Source: Elusimicrobiota bacterium
Lineage (GTDB): Bacteria; Elusimicrobiota; Elusimicrobia; UBA1565; UBA9628
Direction: 5' to 3'
Assembly (NCBI GenBank): GCA_028868375.1
Contig: JAGWUP010000010.1
Coordinates: 51,300 to 115,299, forward strand
DNA: 64,000 nt
This document shows positions 31,438 to 39,729 of the stretch, in pieces. The position numbers and the translations under genes are program-made. A model generated the notes under the pieces. That model was not told the DNA's origin. It ran no database searches and was given only the letters and a program-made list of their open reading frames with translations. How positions within the stretch are numbered: the stretch's first letter is position 1; the number at the start of each line of letters is the position of its first letter.

Positions 31438-32372
31438 TTGACCGCGATCAGGACGGGGTCGTAGGGAACGGCCAGGCGCTCCAATAAGTCGTTGAAGCGC
31501 CGATCCACCTCGCCGCGCTCCAGGTCCTCCAGCGCCTTGGTGCTGAACTCCTGGACCGTGAAGGAGGCCATCACCGAGCCGTAGAGCATGGCGCGCTTGA
31601 GCTGCCCCACGTCCGAGAGGCCGCCGCGGCAGGCCAAATAGCCCATGAAGCCCCCGGCGAAGGTGTCGCCGGCGCCCGTCGGGTCCTTGACCGTCTCCAG
31701 CGGGAAGGCGGGAAACGCGTAGGTCTTGCCGGCGGCTCGCAGCAGGGCACCGTGCTCGCCCTTCTTGATGACGACGACCCGCGGCCCCCACGAGGACAGC
31801 GCGCGGGCCGCGCGCAGGGCGTTGGGCTGGCCGGCCAGGGCCTTGGCCTCGTCCTCGTTGGCGAAGAAGACGTCGACGCGGGACAGCAGCGCCTTGAGCG
31901 CCTCGGGCTTGGAGCGTATCCAGTAGTTCATCGTGTCGCAGGCCGTCAGGGACGGCCGGCGCATCTGGGAGAGGACCTCCGCCTGCAGCTCCGGGTCGAT
32001 GTTGGCGAGAAAGACGGCCTCGCTGGCGGCCTGGGAAGCCGAGAGCTTGGGCTTGAAGTCGGCGAAGACGTTGAGCTGGGTGTCCAGGGTCTCCGCCTCG
32101 TTGCCGTCGCAGCCGTAGCGGCCGGACCAGCGGAAGGTTCGGCCCGGCAGCTCGCGAAAGCCGGAGAGATCGACGCCGCGGGAGGCCAAAAGCTCCCGGT
32201 GGCGGCGCGGAAAATCGCGGCCCACCACGCCGACGATGGAGACCGGGGCGAACTGGCGCGCGGACAGGGAGAAGTAGCTGGCCGAGCCGCCCAGGACCTC
32301 GGAGACTTCCCCCTCCGAGGTCTTGACCGAGTCCAGCGCCACCGAGCCTACGACGAGGATGCGGGCCGTCAC
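31434..32372 (-). CDS. PfkB-family sugar/nucleoside kinase
   Basis: 312 residues from a GTG overlapping the previous stop (GTGA). The ribokinase fold is clear: RILVVGSVALDSV, GGSASYFSLSARQF, VDVFFANEDEAKALAG, VVVIKKGEHGALL and the catalytic anion-hole motif DPTGAGDTFAGGFMGYL. The GGSASYFS segment resembles adenosine-kinase-like PfkB proteins, but the substrate cannot be assigned. It is the last gene of an operon running SGNH, MBOAT, M23, bactofilin, SurA-N-like, kinase. Confidence 0.88.
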   Translation of the reverse strand: MTARILVVGSVALDSVKTSEGEVSEVLGGSASYFSLSARQFAPVSIVGVVGRDFPRRHRELLASRGVDLSGFRELPGRTFRWSGRYGCDGNEAETLDTQLNVFADFKPKLSASQAASEAVFLANIDPELQAEVLSQMRRPSLTACDTMNYWIRSKPEALKALLSRVDVFFANEDEAKALAGQPNALRAARALSSWGPRVVVIKKGEHGALLRAAGKTYAFPAFPLETVKDPTGAGDTFAGGFMGYLACRGGLSDVGQLKRAMLYGSVMASFTVQEFSTKALEDLERGEVDRRFNDLLERLAVPYDPVLIAVN

Positions 32373-33073
32373 GCGCCGCTTTCGCGCTGCTGCAGGTAGG
32401 TGCGGATCTCCACCTTCTGGGCGAGCTGCCTTAAATAGAAGTTGATCAATTCCAGGGCCCGCCGCTGCTGGGCCTTCGCGGCGAAATCGGCCTTCTGCTT
32501 ATCGAAGCCCTTCATCGAGCCCTTGTGCGCTTCCTTATATTCCTCCGTCAATTCGGCGGGCGTCAACTTGGCCGCGTGGTAGATCAACTGCTTGACCATG
32601 GCGGCCTTGATGGCGGTGCGCCGCTCCCGCTCGTAGGTCTCCGGGGTCTCGTGGAGGTCTTGGCGGACCCGCGCGAAGTAGAGCTGCTGGTCGAATTGGC
32701 CCCCGCGCTGGAAAGCGGGGGTGTTCTGGATGTCGTTGGCCAGCTCCTCGTCGGTGACCACCAGCCCCATCGCGTCCGCCCGCTGGCGCAGCAGCTCGTC
32801 GACGATGAGGTCGCGCAGCACCCCCTGCTTGATCCGCTTGGTCATCTCGTCGGTGACGTCGGTGCCGCGCGCGCGCAGGGCGTCGGTGTATTGGTTGACG
32901 CGATCGACGAACTCCCCGTAGGGGATCTTCTGGCGGCCCACGGAGGCCACCGCCTCGCTCATGTCGCGGCTGGTGAAGAGATAGCCGCCCAGCCCGACGA
33001 AGGTCCCGAGCAAGAAGATGACGATCACGGCGACGAAGCAGGCCGTCTTGTAGCGGCGCAAGAATGCCATCAT
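32369..33073 (-). CDS. SurA N-terminal-domain chaperone-like protein lacking a PPIase domain
   Basis: 234 residues from the ATG at 33073, overlapping the bactofilin stop (ATGA). One membrane anchor (KTACFVAVIVIFLLGTFVGLGGYLF) is followed by the SurA/PpiD N-terminal helical fold: VASVGRQKIPYGEFVDRVNQ, LRDLIVDELLRQRADAMGLVVTDEELA, FQRGGQFDQQLYFARV. Canonical PpiD or SurA then carries parvulin domains; here the protein ends with charged helices. It could be a periplasmic holdase for outer-membrane proteins. Confidence 0.8.
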   Translation of the reverse strand: MMAFLRRYKTACFVAVIVIFLLGTFVGLGGYLFTSRDMSEAVASVGRQKIPYGEFVDRVNQYTDALRARGTDVTDEMTKRIKQGVLRDLIVDELLRQRADAMGLVVTDEELANDIQNTPAFQRGGQFDQQLYFARVRQDLHETPETYERERRTAIKAAMVKQLIYHAAKLTPAELTEEYKEAHKGSMKGFDKQKADFAAKAQQRRALELINFYLRQLAQKVEIRTYLQQRESGA

Positions 33074-33441
33074 GGCGTTTTCTTTCCCTCCCCATCGGCC
33101 ATCGCGCAACCGCCGTTGAAGCGCGCCCCTTCCTCGAAGCGCAGGCTGGGAGAGCGGATGTTCCCGCTGAGCCTCGCGCCTGCGAGGACCTCCAGCGAGC
33201 GGGCGCAGACGATGTCGCCCTCCACCTGCCCCGCCACGGAGACGGTCTGGGCGGCGACGTTGCCCTTGACCCGGCCCTTGCGGCCGATCTCCACCGCGAC
33301 GGCGTCGGTGATGTCGCCTTCCACCACCCCCTCCACCCGCAGCGAGCCCTTGGCCGCGATCAGGCCGTGGAAGCGGGCCTCCTCGCCGATGAGGGTCAGC
33401 CCCTCCGCGCCGGCGCCGTCCTTGGGCTTGAAGATCGCCAT
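33070..33441 (-). CDS. Bactofilin (polymer-forming cytoskeletal protein)
   Basis: 123 residues with the bactofilin beta-helix: TLIGEEARFHGLIAAKGSLRVEGVVEGDI, then stacked turns VEIGRKGRVKGNVAAQTVSVAGQVEGDI and LEVLAGARLSGNI. It should self-assemble into membrane-associated filaments without nucleotide. It lies between an M23 peptidase and a membrane chaperone, the well-known bactofilin-M23 pairing linked to local wall remodelling and cell shape. One base separates it from the M23 stop. Confidence 0.93.
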   Translation of the reverse strand: MAIFKPKDGAGAEGLTLIGEEARFHGLIAAKGSLRVEGVVEGDITDAVAVEIGRKGRVKGNVAAQTVSVAGQVEGDIVCARSLEVLAGARLSGNIRSPSLRFEEGARFNGGCAMADGEGKKTP

Positions 33442-33442
33442 G

Positions 33443-34381
33443 TTAGCGCAGGTGGAGATAGGCCATCGGATTGACCGGCTTGTCGTGGCGCCAGACCTCG
33501 TAGTGCAGGTGCGCCCCCGTGGAGCGGCCGGTCGTGCCCATGTAGGCGATCACCTGGCCGCGGGAGACGCGCTCTCCCGCCCGGACCAGGGTCTTGGAGG
33601 CGTGGGCGTAGACCGTGGAGAGGCCGTAGCCGTGGTCGATGACGATCATCTTGCCGTAGCCGCGCGCCCAGCCTGAGAAGCGCACGGTGCCGTCGGCGGT
33701 GGCGCGGATCAGGGTGTCCGGGGCGTTGGCGATGTCGATGCCGGGATGAAACTCCTCCTCGGGCGGCTCGCCGGCGGCGCGAGCCATCGGATCGAGGCGG
33801 TAGCCGAAGAGGGCGGTGATGGCGCCCTTGGTCGGCCAGATGTCCGGGGTGGCGCGATAGAGGCTGCGCTGGTTGCTGAGATACCAGGATATCTCCTGGA
33901 AGCTGGCCAGGCGCTTGAGGGACTCGCGGCGGATGGCCTCGATCTGGCGGTGCCAGTCGGGCTGGCGGACCGCGCCGGTCTCGAGCAGCTGCCTCAAGCC
34001 GCGGCGATCCGCGGCGGTGGGCCCTCCGACGCCGCTCGAGAGATCGGCATCGTCGGATCGCCGCGCCATCGACAGAAGCTGGCGCAGCTGGCGGTCGGTG
34101 GAGCTGGCCTGCGCCAGGGTGGCGCGGGCGCGGTCCATCTCGCCGGAGAGCGCGACCAGCTTGGCCCGCATCACCTCGTTGTCCGCCTTCGTGACCCAAT
34201 AATCGACGCGGCGGCCTACGACGAGGCCGGCCAGCAGGGTCAGGCCGGACCAGGCCAGCAGGCAAAACAAGAGAAAGCCCGCGGAGCACTGCCAGCGCCA
34301 GGGCTTGAGCTCGGTATGGGGAACGACGAGGACCGTCACCATCCGGCCCAGGCGCGCCCGCAATCCTTTATGCCGATTCAC
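33443..34381 (-). CDS. M23 family metallopeptidase (LytM-like), membrane-anchored
   Basis: 312 residues from the GTG at 34381; the frame is open further upstream but would run into the acyltransferase gene. One membrane helix (AGFLLFCLLAWSGLTLLAGLVVG), a coiled segment (ADNEVMRAKLVALSGEMDRARATL), then the LytM domain: EEFHPGIDIANAPDTLIRATADGTV, GYGKMIVIDHGYGLSTVYAHAS and GRSTGAHLHYEVWRHDKPVNP. The zinc ligands (HxxxD and HLH) are all present, so it should be an active peptidoglycan endopeptidase. Bactofilin follows directly and probably positions it. Confidence 0.9.
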   Translation of the reverse strand: MNRHKGLRARLGRMVTVLVVPHTELKPWRWQCSAGFLLFCLLAWSGLTLLAGLVVGRRVDYWVTKADNEVMRAKLVALSGEMDRARATLAQASSTDRQLRQLLSMARRSDDADLSSGVGGPTAADRRGLRQLLETGAVRQPDWHRQIEAIRRESLKRLASFQEISWYLSNQRSLYRATPDIWPTKGAITALFGYRLDPMARAAGEPPEEEFHPGIDIANAPDTLIRATADGTVRFSGWARGYGKMIVIDHGYGLSTVYAHASKTLVRAGERVSRGQVIAYMGTTGRSTGAHLHYEVWRHDKPVNPMAYLHLR

Positions 34382-34410
34382 GCGCAGAAAGCGTACAAAA
34401 TTGCGGTCGC

Positions 34411-35850
34411 TTAGAACTGGAAATAAATGAAAGGCCTGTTCTGAACGGGCGCCCAGACCAGGAGCATGAAGACCGCGGCGGCATAGATCGCGGCCCGGAA
34501 GACGGCCGGCCGGGCGGCAATGGCGCCTTCCAGCCCGCCCTCCCAGGACTCGGCGGCGTACTCCATGACGTCCAGGGCCAGCACGGCGACGCCCACCGCG
34601 GCCACGAGAGCCGCGCCCTCGGCCGCCGCCCCGGCATGCGGGATGAACATGCGGGTCAGCATCCGCCAGGCCGCGCCCAGGCCCTGCGCGCGGAAAAAGA
34701 CCCAGCCCACGCAGACCAGCCAGAAAACGGCCAGCCGAGCGGCGGCGCGCCTGAGCAGGGCTGGCGGGACGGGCAACGACCGGCGCCACCGCTTCAGGGA
34801 TTTCCGCCAGAAGCGGTGAGCCATCAGCAGCAGGCCGTGATAAGCGCCCCATATGACGAAGGTCCAGTTGGCGCCATGCCAGAGGCCGCAGAGCGCCATG
34901 GTGGCGAACAGGCTGGCATAGACGCCGGACGGCCGGTCCACCCATCTCGCCAGGGGTATATAGAGGTAGTCTCGGAACCAGAACGACAGGGTGACGTGCC
35001 AGCGCCGCCAGAACTCCTGAATGCTCTCCGATAGATAGGGCGCGCGGAAATTGACCGGCAACTCAAAGCCGAAGAGGCGCGCCAGCCCGATGGCCATGAC
35101 GGAGTAACCGGAGAAGTCGCAGTATATCTGCAAGGCATAGGCCAGGACCCCTATCCAGACGCCGCAGGTCCCGTAATGCCGCGGATGGGCGAAGACGGCG
35201 TCGGCGCAGGCGGCCAGACGGTCGGCGAAGACGACCTTCTTGACCAAGCCGTAGAGAAACAGCGTCATGCCCACGGAAACGTTCTCGGCGCGCAGGGTCT
35301 TCGGGGTCTCCAGTTGCGGGAGGAACTGCCGGGGCCGGACGATGGGCCCGGCGATCAAATGGGGGAAGAAGGAAATGAACAAGCCGTAATCCGTCATCCG
35401 GGCCGCGGGCTGGTTGCTGCGATAATAGCCGTCAATGGCGTAGCTGACCGTCTCGAAGGTATAGAAAGAAATGCCGAGCGGAAGGATGAGGCCCAGGTGC
35501 GGCGCCGTCCAATGCAACCCCAGCCATTGCGCCAAGGCGGTGGCATTGCCCAGAAAGAAGTCGGCGTACTTAAAGAGGGCGAGGATGCCTAAATTGAAGC
35601 CCACGCTGGCCGCCAGCAGCAGGCGACGCAGGCCCTGGCTCTTCGTCCTCCACATGCCCTTGACGGTGAAATAGTCCAGCGTCGTCGACGCCAGCAGCAG
35701 GAGCAGGAACTTTGGCTTCCAGCTCATGTAGAAGGCGTAACTGGCCAGCAGCAGCAGGAGCAGGCGGGCGCGACGAGCGCGCAGCACGCCCCAATAGAGG
35801 ATGAAGACGAGGGGCAGGAAGAGCAGGAAGCGGAAGCTGTTGAAGAGCAC
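34411..35850 (-). CDS. MBOAT family O-acyltransferase (AlgI-like)
   Basis: 479 residues from a GTG that follows the SGNH stop directly. A polytopic membrane protein with the family signatures FLLFLPLVFILYWG, LGISFYTFETVSYAIDGYYR, PHLIAGPIVRPRQFLPQL, FWRRWHVTLSFWFRDYLYIPL and CGLWHGANWTFVIWGAYHG; the last contains the conserved active-site histidine. It transfers acyl (usually acetyl) groups across the membrane to an exported polysaccharide or wall polymer. The SGNH protein encoded next to it is the expected periplasmic partner. Confidence 0.92.
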   Translation of the reverse strand: MLFNSFRFLLFLPLVFILYWGVLRARRARLLLLLLASYAFYMSWKPKFLLLLLASTTLDYFTVKGMWRTKSQGLRRLLLAASVGFNLGILALFKYADFFLGNATALAQWLGLHWTAPHLGLILPLGISFYTFETVSYAIDGYYRSNQPAARMTDYGLFISFFPHLIAGPIVRPRQFLPQLETPKTLRAENVSVGMTLFLYGLVKKVVFADRLAACADAVFAHPRHYGTCGVWIGVLAYALQIYCDFSGYSVMAIGLARLFGFELPVNFRAPYLSESIQEFWRRWHVTLSFWFRDYLYIPLARWVDRPSGVYASLFATMALCGLWHGANWTFVIWGAYHGLLLMAHRFWRKSLKRWRRSLPVPPALLRRAAARLAVFWLVCVGWVFFRAQGLGAAWRMLTRMFIPHAGAAAEGAALVAAVGVAVLALDVMEYAAESWEGGLEGAIAARPAVFRAAIYAAAVFMLLVWAPVQNRPFIYFQF

Positions 35851-36915
35851 CTAGCGCGCGCTCGCCAGCGCGGCGGCGGCTTTCTGGGCGCCAAGGAAAG
35901 CGACGACGCTGTCGGCCACGAATTCGTGGCCCCGCGGGTTCCAGTGGCCCTCGCCGACGTAGGTGTATTCGGGCCGCATGGCCAAATCAAGGACCTTGAA
36001 GCAGCGCCCCCGCGCCGAGCGGCGGCTCAGGTAGCGGTCGATGATATGGAAATCCCGGCCCTCTGCGGTGTTGCGCAGCATCAAGATCCGCGTTCCGGCC
36101 GCGCCCTTCGCGCAGGAAACGGCATCGACGAAGGATTCGAAGGTCCGCGTCCAGGTCCGCTCAAGCCGCTCGCCGTTTTCCGGCCTGGACGCGGGCGTCC
36201 GGGCCAGGGCGTCGGCGTCGATGTTGGTGGCCACGCGCAGGCGAAGCAGCGCCAACAGGTTGGAGTGCTCGCACAAGAAGGCGTAGCCGGGCACGCGCCT
36301 GAGCTTGCGCAGCCAGCGGCGCAGGCGCACGGCGGAGCCGATCTCCGTGCGGTCCGTCCCGTAGAAACTGCCGCGCTTGACTACGTCTGCCTCGTTGAGG
36401 GTCCAAAGCGGGGGATAGACGAGCAGCAGATCCGGGTCGTAGTCCTTGATGAGCCGCCGGTACAAGGGCTCGTAATTGTTCATCGAAATTCCGGGCTGGC
36501 CCATGTTGATCACCTGGACGGGCCGGCGCCAGGCGGCTTGGAGCTTTTTCTCGATGAGGCGGCAATAGGTCTGCGCGTCGTCGACCCCGATGCCGAAGGT
36601 GAAAGAAGGGCCGAGGGCGACAATGCGATAGACGCCCTTGGGCTTGGCCGTGGGATAGAGCGGGCCGCGCAAGCCTAGGGCGTTGGTCGTGTAGACGGCG
36701 TCGAAGTAGCGATTGCGGTTCTTGATGACGGTGTCCGGCGTGTAGAGGCGCATCCCCTCGCCGTCCTCATAGGCCGGCGTCATGAGGTTCTGGGGGTTAT
36801 AGGCGGTAAGATACGCCTCGGCCAGCGCCACGCCCAGGACGACGGCGACCACCAAACCGGTCAGCTCGACCAGCAACGGCCGAAAGCTCGTCCCTGAGCG
36901 CGTGGGCGGCGCCAT
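35851..36915 (-). CDS. SGNH-hydrolase-like acyl-transfer partner of the MBOAT protein
   Basis: 354 residues with one N-terminal anchor (LVELTGLVVAVVLGVALAEAYL). The SGNH fold shows block I IVALGPSFTFGIGV (Ser kept, the usual GDS reads GPS), block II-like INMGQPGISMNNYE, and block V EGHWNPRGHEFVADSV with the catalytic His. With the MBOAT protein it forms the common two-part O-acetylation system acting on the outer face. A promoter TTGGAG-N17-TATACT ends nine bases before the ATG. Confidence 0.82.
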   Translation of the reverse strand: MAPPTRSGTSFRPLLVELTGLVVAVVLGVALAEAYLTAYNPQNLMTPAYEDGEGMRLYTPDTVIKNRNRYFDAVYTTNALGLRGPLYPTAKPKGVYRIVALGPSFTFGIGVDDAQTYCRLIEKKLQAAWRRPVQVINMGQPGISMNNYEPLYRRLIKDYDPDLLLVYPPLWTLNEADVVKRGSFYGTDRTEIGSAVRLRRWLRKLRRVPGYAFLCEHSNLLALLRLRVATNIDADALARTPASRPENGERLERTWTRTFESFVDAVSCAKGAAGTRILMLRNTAEGRDFHIIDRYLSRRSARGRCFKVLDLAMRPEYTYVGEGHWNPRGHEFVADSVVAFLGAQKAAAALASAR

Positions 36916-36924
36916 CAGGCGCTC

Positions 36925-36953
36925 AGTATATACAGTTTAGAAAGCCGCTCCAA
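36925..36953 (-). promoter_or_regulatory. Promoter of the SGNH-MBOAT-M23-bactofilin operon
   Basis: On the minus strand TTGGAG (36953-36948) and TATACT (36930-36925) are 17 bases apart. The -10 box ends nine bases before the ATG at 36915, leaving no room for a ribosome-binding site, so the mRNA is probably leaderless. Confidence 0.6.
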
Positions 36954-37027
36954 TCGCGCTTCCCCAAAGCGATGGCTTGTGCAGGGTGCGCCGCGGGACC
37001 AGACGAGTGTAGGACCGGCCCCACTTC

Positions 37028-37036
37028 TGGTAAAAT
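37028..37036 (+). promoter_or_regulatory. Extended -10 promoter of alaS
   Basis: TGGTAAAAT is an extended -10 element (TG-N-TAAAAT) whose end is eight bases before the alaS ATG at 37045. The predicted transcription start falls within about two bases of the ATG, pointing to a leaderless message. Confidence 0.55.
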
Positions 37037-37044
37037 CAAATTCG

Positions 37045-39660
37045 ATGACGAGCCAGGAGATCCGCCGGACCTTTCTCGGCTTCTTCACCGCCCGCGGCCA
37101 CGTTCTGCGCCCCTCCTCGCCGCTGGTGCCCCAGGGCGATGCGACCCTGATGTTCACCTCCGCCGGGATGGTGCCCTTCAAGCCCTATTTTTTGGGACTT
37201 AGGACGGACCTCTCCCGGGCGACCTCCTGCCAGAAATGCTTCCGCACCACCGACATCGACCGCGTCGGGCTGACGCTGCGGCATCTCACCTTCTTCGAGA
37301 TGCTGGGCAATTTCTCCTTCGGCGACTACTTCAAGGATGAGGTCATCCCCTGGGCTTGGGAGCTGCTGACCAAAGAGCTGGGCTTCGATCCCAAGCGCCT
37401 GCATCCCACCGTTTTTAAGGAAGACAAGGAGGCGGCCGCGCTCTGGGAGAAGATCGTCGGCGCGGGCAGGGTCGTTCCCTTGGGCGAGGACCAGAATTTC
37501 TGGGCCGTGGGCCCCACCGGGCCCTGCGGCCCCTGCTCGGAGATCTATTTCGACCGCGGACCCGAGCACGGCTGCGGCAAGACGGACTGCCGGGCCGGCT
37601 GCGACTGCGACCGCTTCCTGGAGATCTGGAACCTGGTCTTCATGCAGCACGACCGACAGGCCGACGGCTCGCTTAAGGACCTGCCGCGCCGCAACATCGA
37701 CACCGGAGCGGGGCTGGAGCGCCTGGCCTTCGCCCTGCAGGGCAAGGCCTCGCCCTTCGAAACCGACCTCTTCGCGCCGATCGTGGAGAAGGCGGCCGGG
37801 CTGCTGGGAGTCGAGCCCGGCCGCGACGAGGCCTCGCGGCGCGCCTTCCGCGTCATCGCCGACCACGGCCGAGCCGCCGTCATGCTCCTGGCCGAGGGTG
37901 TCATCCCCTCCAACGTCGACCGCGGCTACGTGCTGCGCCGCCTCATCCGCCGCGCCCTGCGCTACGGCCAACTGCTGGGCTGCCGCCGGCCCTTCCTCAA
38001 CGAGCTGGTCCCCGCGGCCATCGGAATCTTTCGCGAGGGCTATCCGGAGCTGGCGGAGGCCGCCGCACAGATTTCCGGCACCCTGAAGATCGAGGAGGAG
38101 AAGTTCCTCGAGACCTTGGAGCGCGGCGAGCTGGAGCTGGGCAAGCTGCTGGCGGAGGGCTCGCGGCGGCTGCCGGGCGAGAAGGCCTTCTGGCTCTACG
38201 AGACCTTCGGCTTTCCGCTGGAGCTGACCAGGGAGATCTGCGCGCAGAAAGGCGTGGCGGTGGAGGAGGAGGGCTTCGCCAAGGCCAGGGAGCGCGCCGC
38301 CGATGTGGCGCGCAGCTCCTGGAAGGGCTCCGGGGAGCGCCAGCTCTCCGAGGTCACGGCGGGGCTTTCTCCCACGCGCTTTGTGGGCTACGACCGCCTG
38401 GAGGCGGAGGCCGCGGTGGCGCGCTCGGCCCCGGGCCTGGTCGTGCTGGAGCAAACGCCCTTCTACGCCGAGGGCGGCGGGCAGGTGGGCGACAGCGGGG
38501 TCCTGATTTGGGACGGCGGCCGGCGCGAGGAAGAGGTGCTGGACACCCAGAAGCAGGGCGGGGTCTTCGTCCATCTGCTGCGGGATTCCTCCCGGCGCCT
38601 GCCGGAAGGCGCCAAGGTCCGCGCCGTGGTCGACGCCGAGCGGCGCGAGCGCATCCGCCCGCACCACACGGCCACCCATCTGCTCAACGAGGCCCTGCGC
38701 CGCGTGCTGGGCCCGCACGTGCGACAGGCCGGCTCCTACGTCGGCCCGGACAAGCTCCGCTTCGACTTCACCCATCCCAAGGCGCTGAGCGCCGAGGAGC
38801 TCTCCCGCGTCGAGGCCATCGTCAACGAGGAAATCCGCGCCGCCGAGCCCGTCAGGGCCCGCGAGCAGCCCATCTCGCTCGTCAAGGAGCTGGGCGCTAC
38901 GACCTTGCTGGGCGAGGACTACGGCGCCAAGCCCCGCTTCCTGCTCATCGGCGCCAAGGGCTGGGAGCGGCCGCTGGAGCGCTTCTCACTGGAATTGTGC
39001 GGCGGCACGCATGTCTCCAACACCGGGGAGATCGCGGCCTTCAAGATCGTCAAGGAGTCCTCGGCCTCCGCCGGGGTGCGCCGCATCGAGGCCCTGGCCG
39101 GCCGGGCCGTCTCCGAATACGAGCAGGCCAGGCGCGAGGAGCGCCGGGCGGCCGCCGCCCAGTGGCGCGCGCGCGAGGCCGAGCTTCTCGAGCAACTGCG
39201 GGCGCTGGGCGGGAGTGCCGAGGCCGTGCGCGAGCAAGAGGCCGAGGCCCTGCGCGCCGCCGTCAAGTCGCTGGAAAACGAATTGCGCTCCCTTAAGGCC
39301 AAAAGCCTCGCCGCGGCCGGCCAAAAGGGCCGCCAAACCGTCTCGGTCAAGGGCCTGACCCTCCGCCTGCAGCGCTTCGAGGACGCCGACTCCAAGCAGT
39401 TGCGCGCCCTCTGCGACAAGGCCAAGGCGGAATTGGGCTCCGGCCTGGTTTTCCTGGCCGCCTCCGGCGGCGGCAGATTGTCCTTCGTGCTCGCGGCCAC
39501 CCCCGACCTCGCCTCCAAGGGCGTGGACGCCGCGCGCATCGCCAAGGCCTTCGCCGCCGGCCGCGGCGGCTCCGCCGGCGGCCGCGCCGACTTCGCCCAG
39601 GGCGGCGTGAGCGACGGCGACTGGGACGGCCTCGTGGCCGCCCTGTCGGCCGCGATCTAA
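37045..39660 (+). CDS. alaS: Alanyl-tRNA synthetase
   Basis: 871 residues from the ATG at 37045, which aligns with the normal family start (TSQEIRRTFLGFFTARGH); the longer open frame would begin upstream of the promoter. The class II catalytic core has FTSAGMVPFKPYFLG and TGPCGPCSEIYFD. The editing domain has RPHHTATHLLNEALRR and ELCGGTHVSNTGEIAAF (zinc-binding Cys and His). A coiled coil and the C-terminal oligomerisation domain follow. Length is standard. Cytoplasmic; charges tRNA-Ala and clears mis-charged Ser and Gly. Confidence 0.98.
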   Translation: MTSQEIRRTFLGFFTARGHVLRPSSPLVPQGDATLMFTSAGMVPFKPYFLGLRTDLSRATSCQKCFRTTDIDRVGLTLRHLTFFEMLGNFSFGDYFKDEVIPWAWELLTKELGFDPKRLHPTVFKEDKEAAALWEKIVGAGRVVPLGEDQNFWAVGPTGPCGPCSEIYFDRGPEHGCGKTDCRAGCDCDRFLEIWNLVFMQHDRQADGSLKDLPRRNIDTGAGLERLAFALQGKASPFETDLFAPIVEKAAGLLGVEPGRDEASRRAFRVIADHGRAAVMLLAEGVIPSNVDRGYVLRRLIRRALRYGQLLGCRRPFLNELVPAAIGIFREGYPELAEAAAQISGTLKIEEEKFLETLERGELELGKLLAEGSRRLPGEKAFWLYETFGFPLELTREICAQKGVAVEEEGFAKARERAADVARSSWKGSGERQLSEVTAGLSPTRFVGYDRLEAEAAVARSAPGLVVLEQTPFYAEGGGQVGDSGVLIWDGGRREEEVLDTQKQGGVFVHLLRDSSRRLPEGAKVRAVVDAERRERIRPHHTATHLLNEALRRVLGPHVRQAGSYVGPDKLRFDFTHPKALSAEELSRVEAIVNEEIRAAEPVRAREQPISLVKELGATTLLGEDYGAKPRFLLIGAKGWERPLERFSLELCGGTHVSNTGEIAAFKIVKESSASAGVRRIEALAGRAVSEYEQARREERRAAAAQWRAREAELLEQLRALGGSAEAVREQEAEALRAAVKSLENELRSLKAKSLAAAGQKGRQTVSVKGLTLRLQRFEDADSKQLRALCDKAKAELGSGLVFLAASGGGRLSFVLAATPDLASKGVDAARIAKAFAAGRGGSAGGRADFAQGGVSDGDWDGLVAALSAAI

Positions 39661-39729
39661 GGGCCCAAGGCGCGGGACCGGAAGGCCCAGGCAAGAGGGC
39701 GGGCACGGACCTACCCTTTATTAAGGAAG
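39661..39729 (+). promoter_or_regulatory. GGGCCCAAGG-rich leader, copy 4 of the upstream element
   Basis: The 69 bases between alaS and the next gene hold GGGCCCAAGG (39661-39670), GGGACC, GGCCCAGG and GGACCTACC. The same words recur before other exported-protein genes here. AAGGA precedes the ATG at 39730. Confidence 0.4.

Noticed and set aside
36979..37044. Upstream in-frame start of alaS adding 22 residues
   Set aside because: The extension is not family-like and lies upstream of the extended -10 element at 37028-37036.
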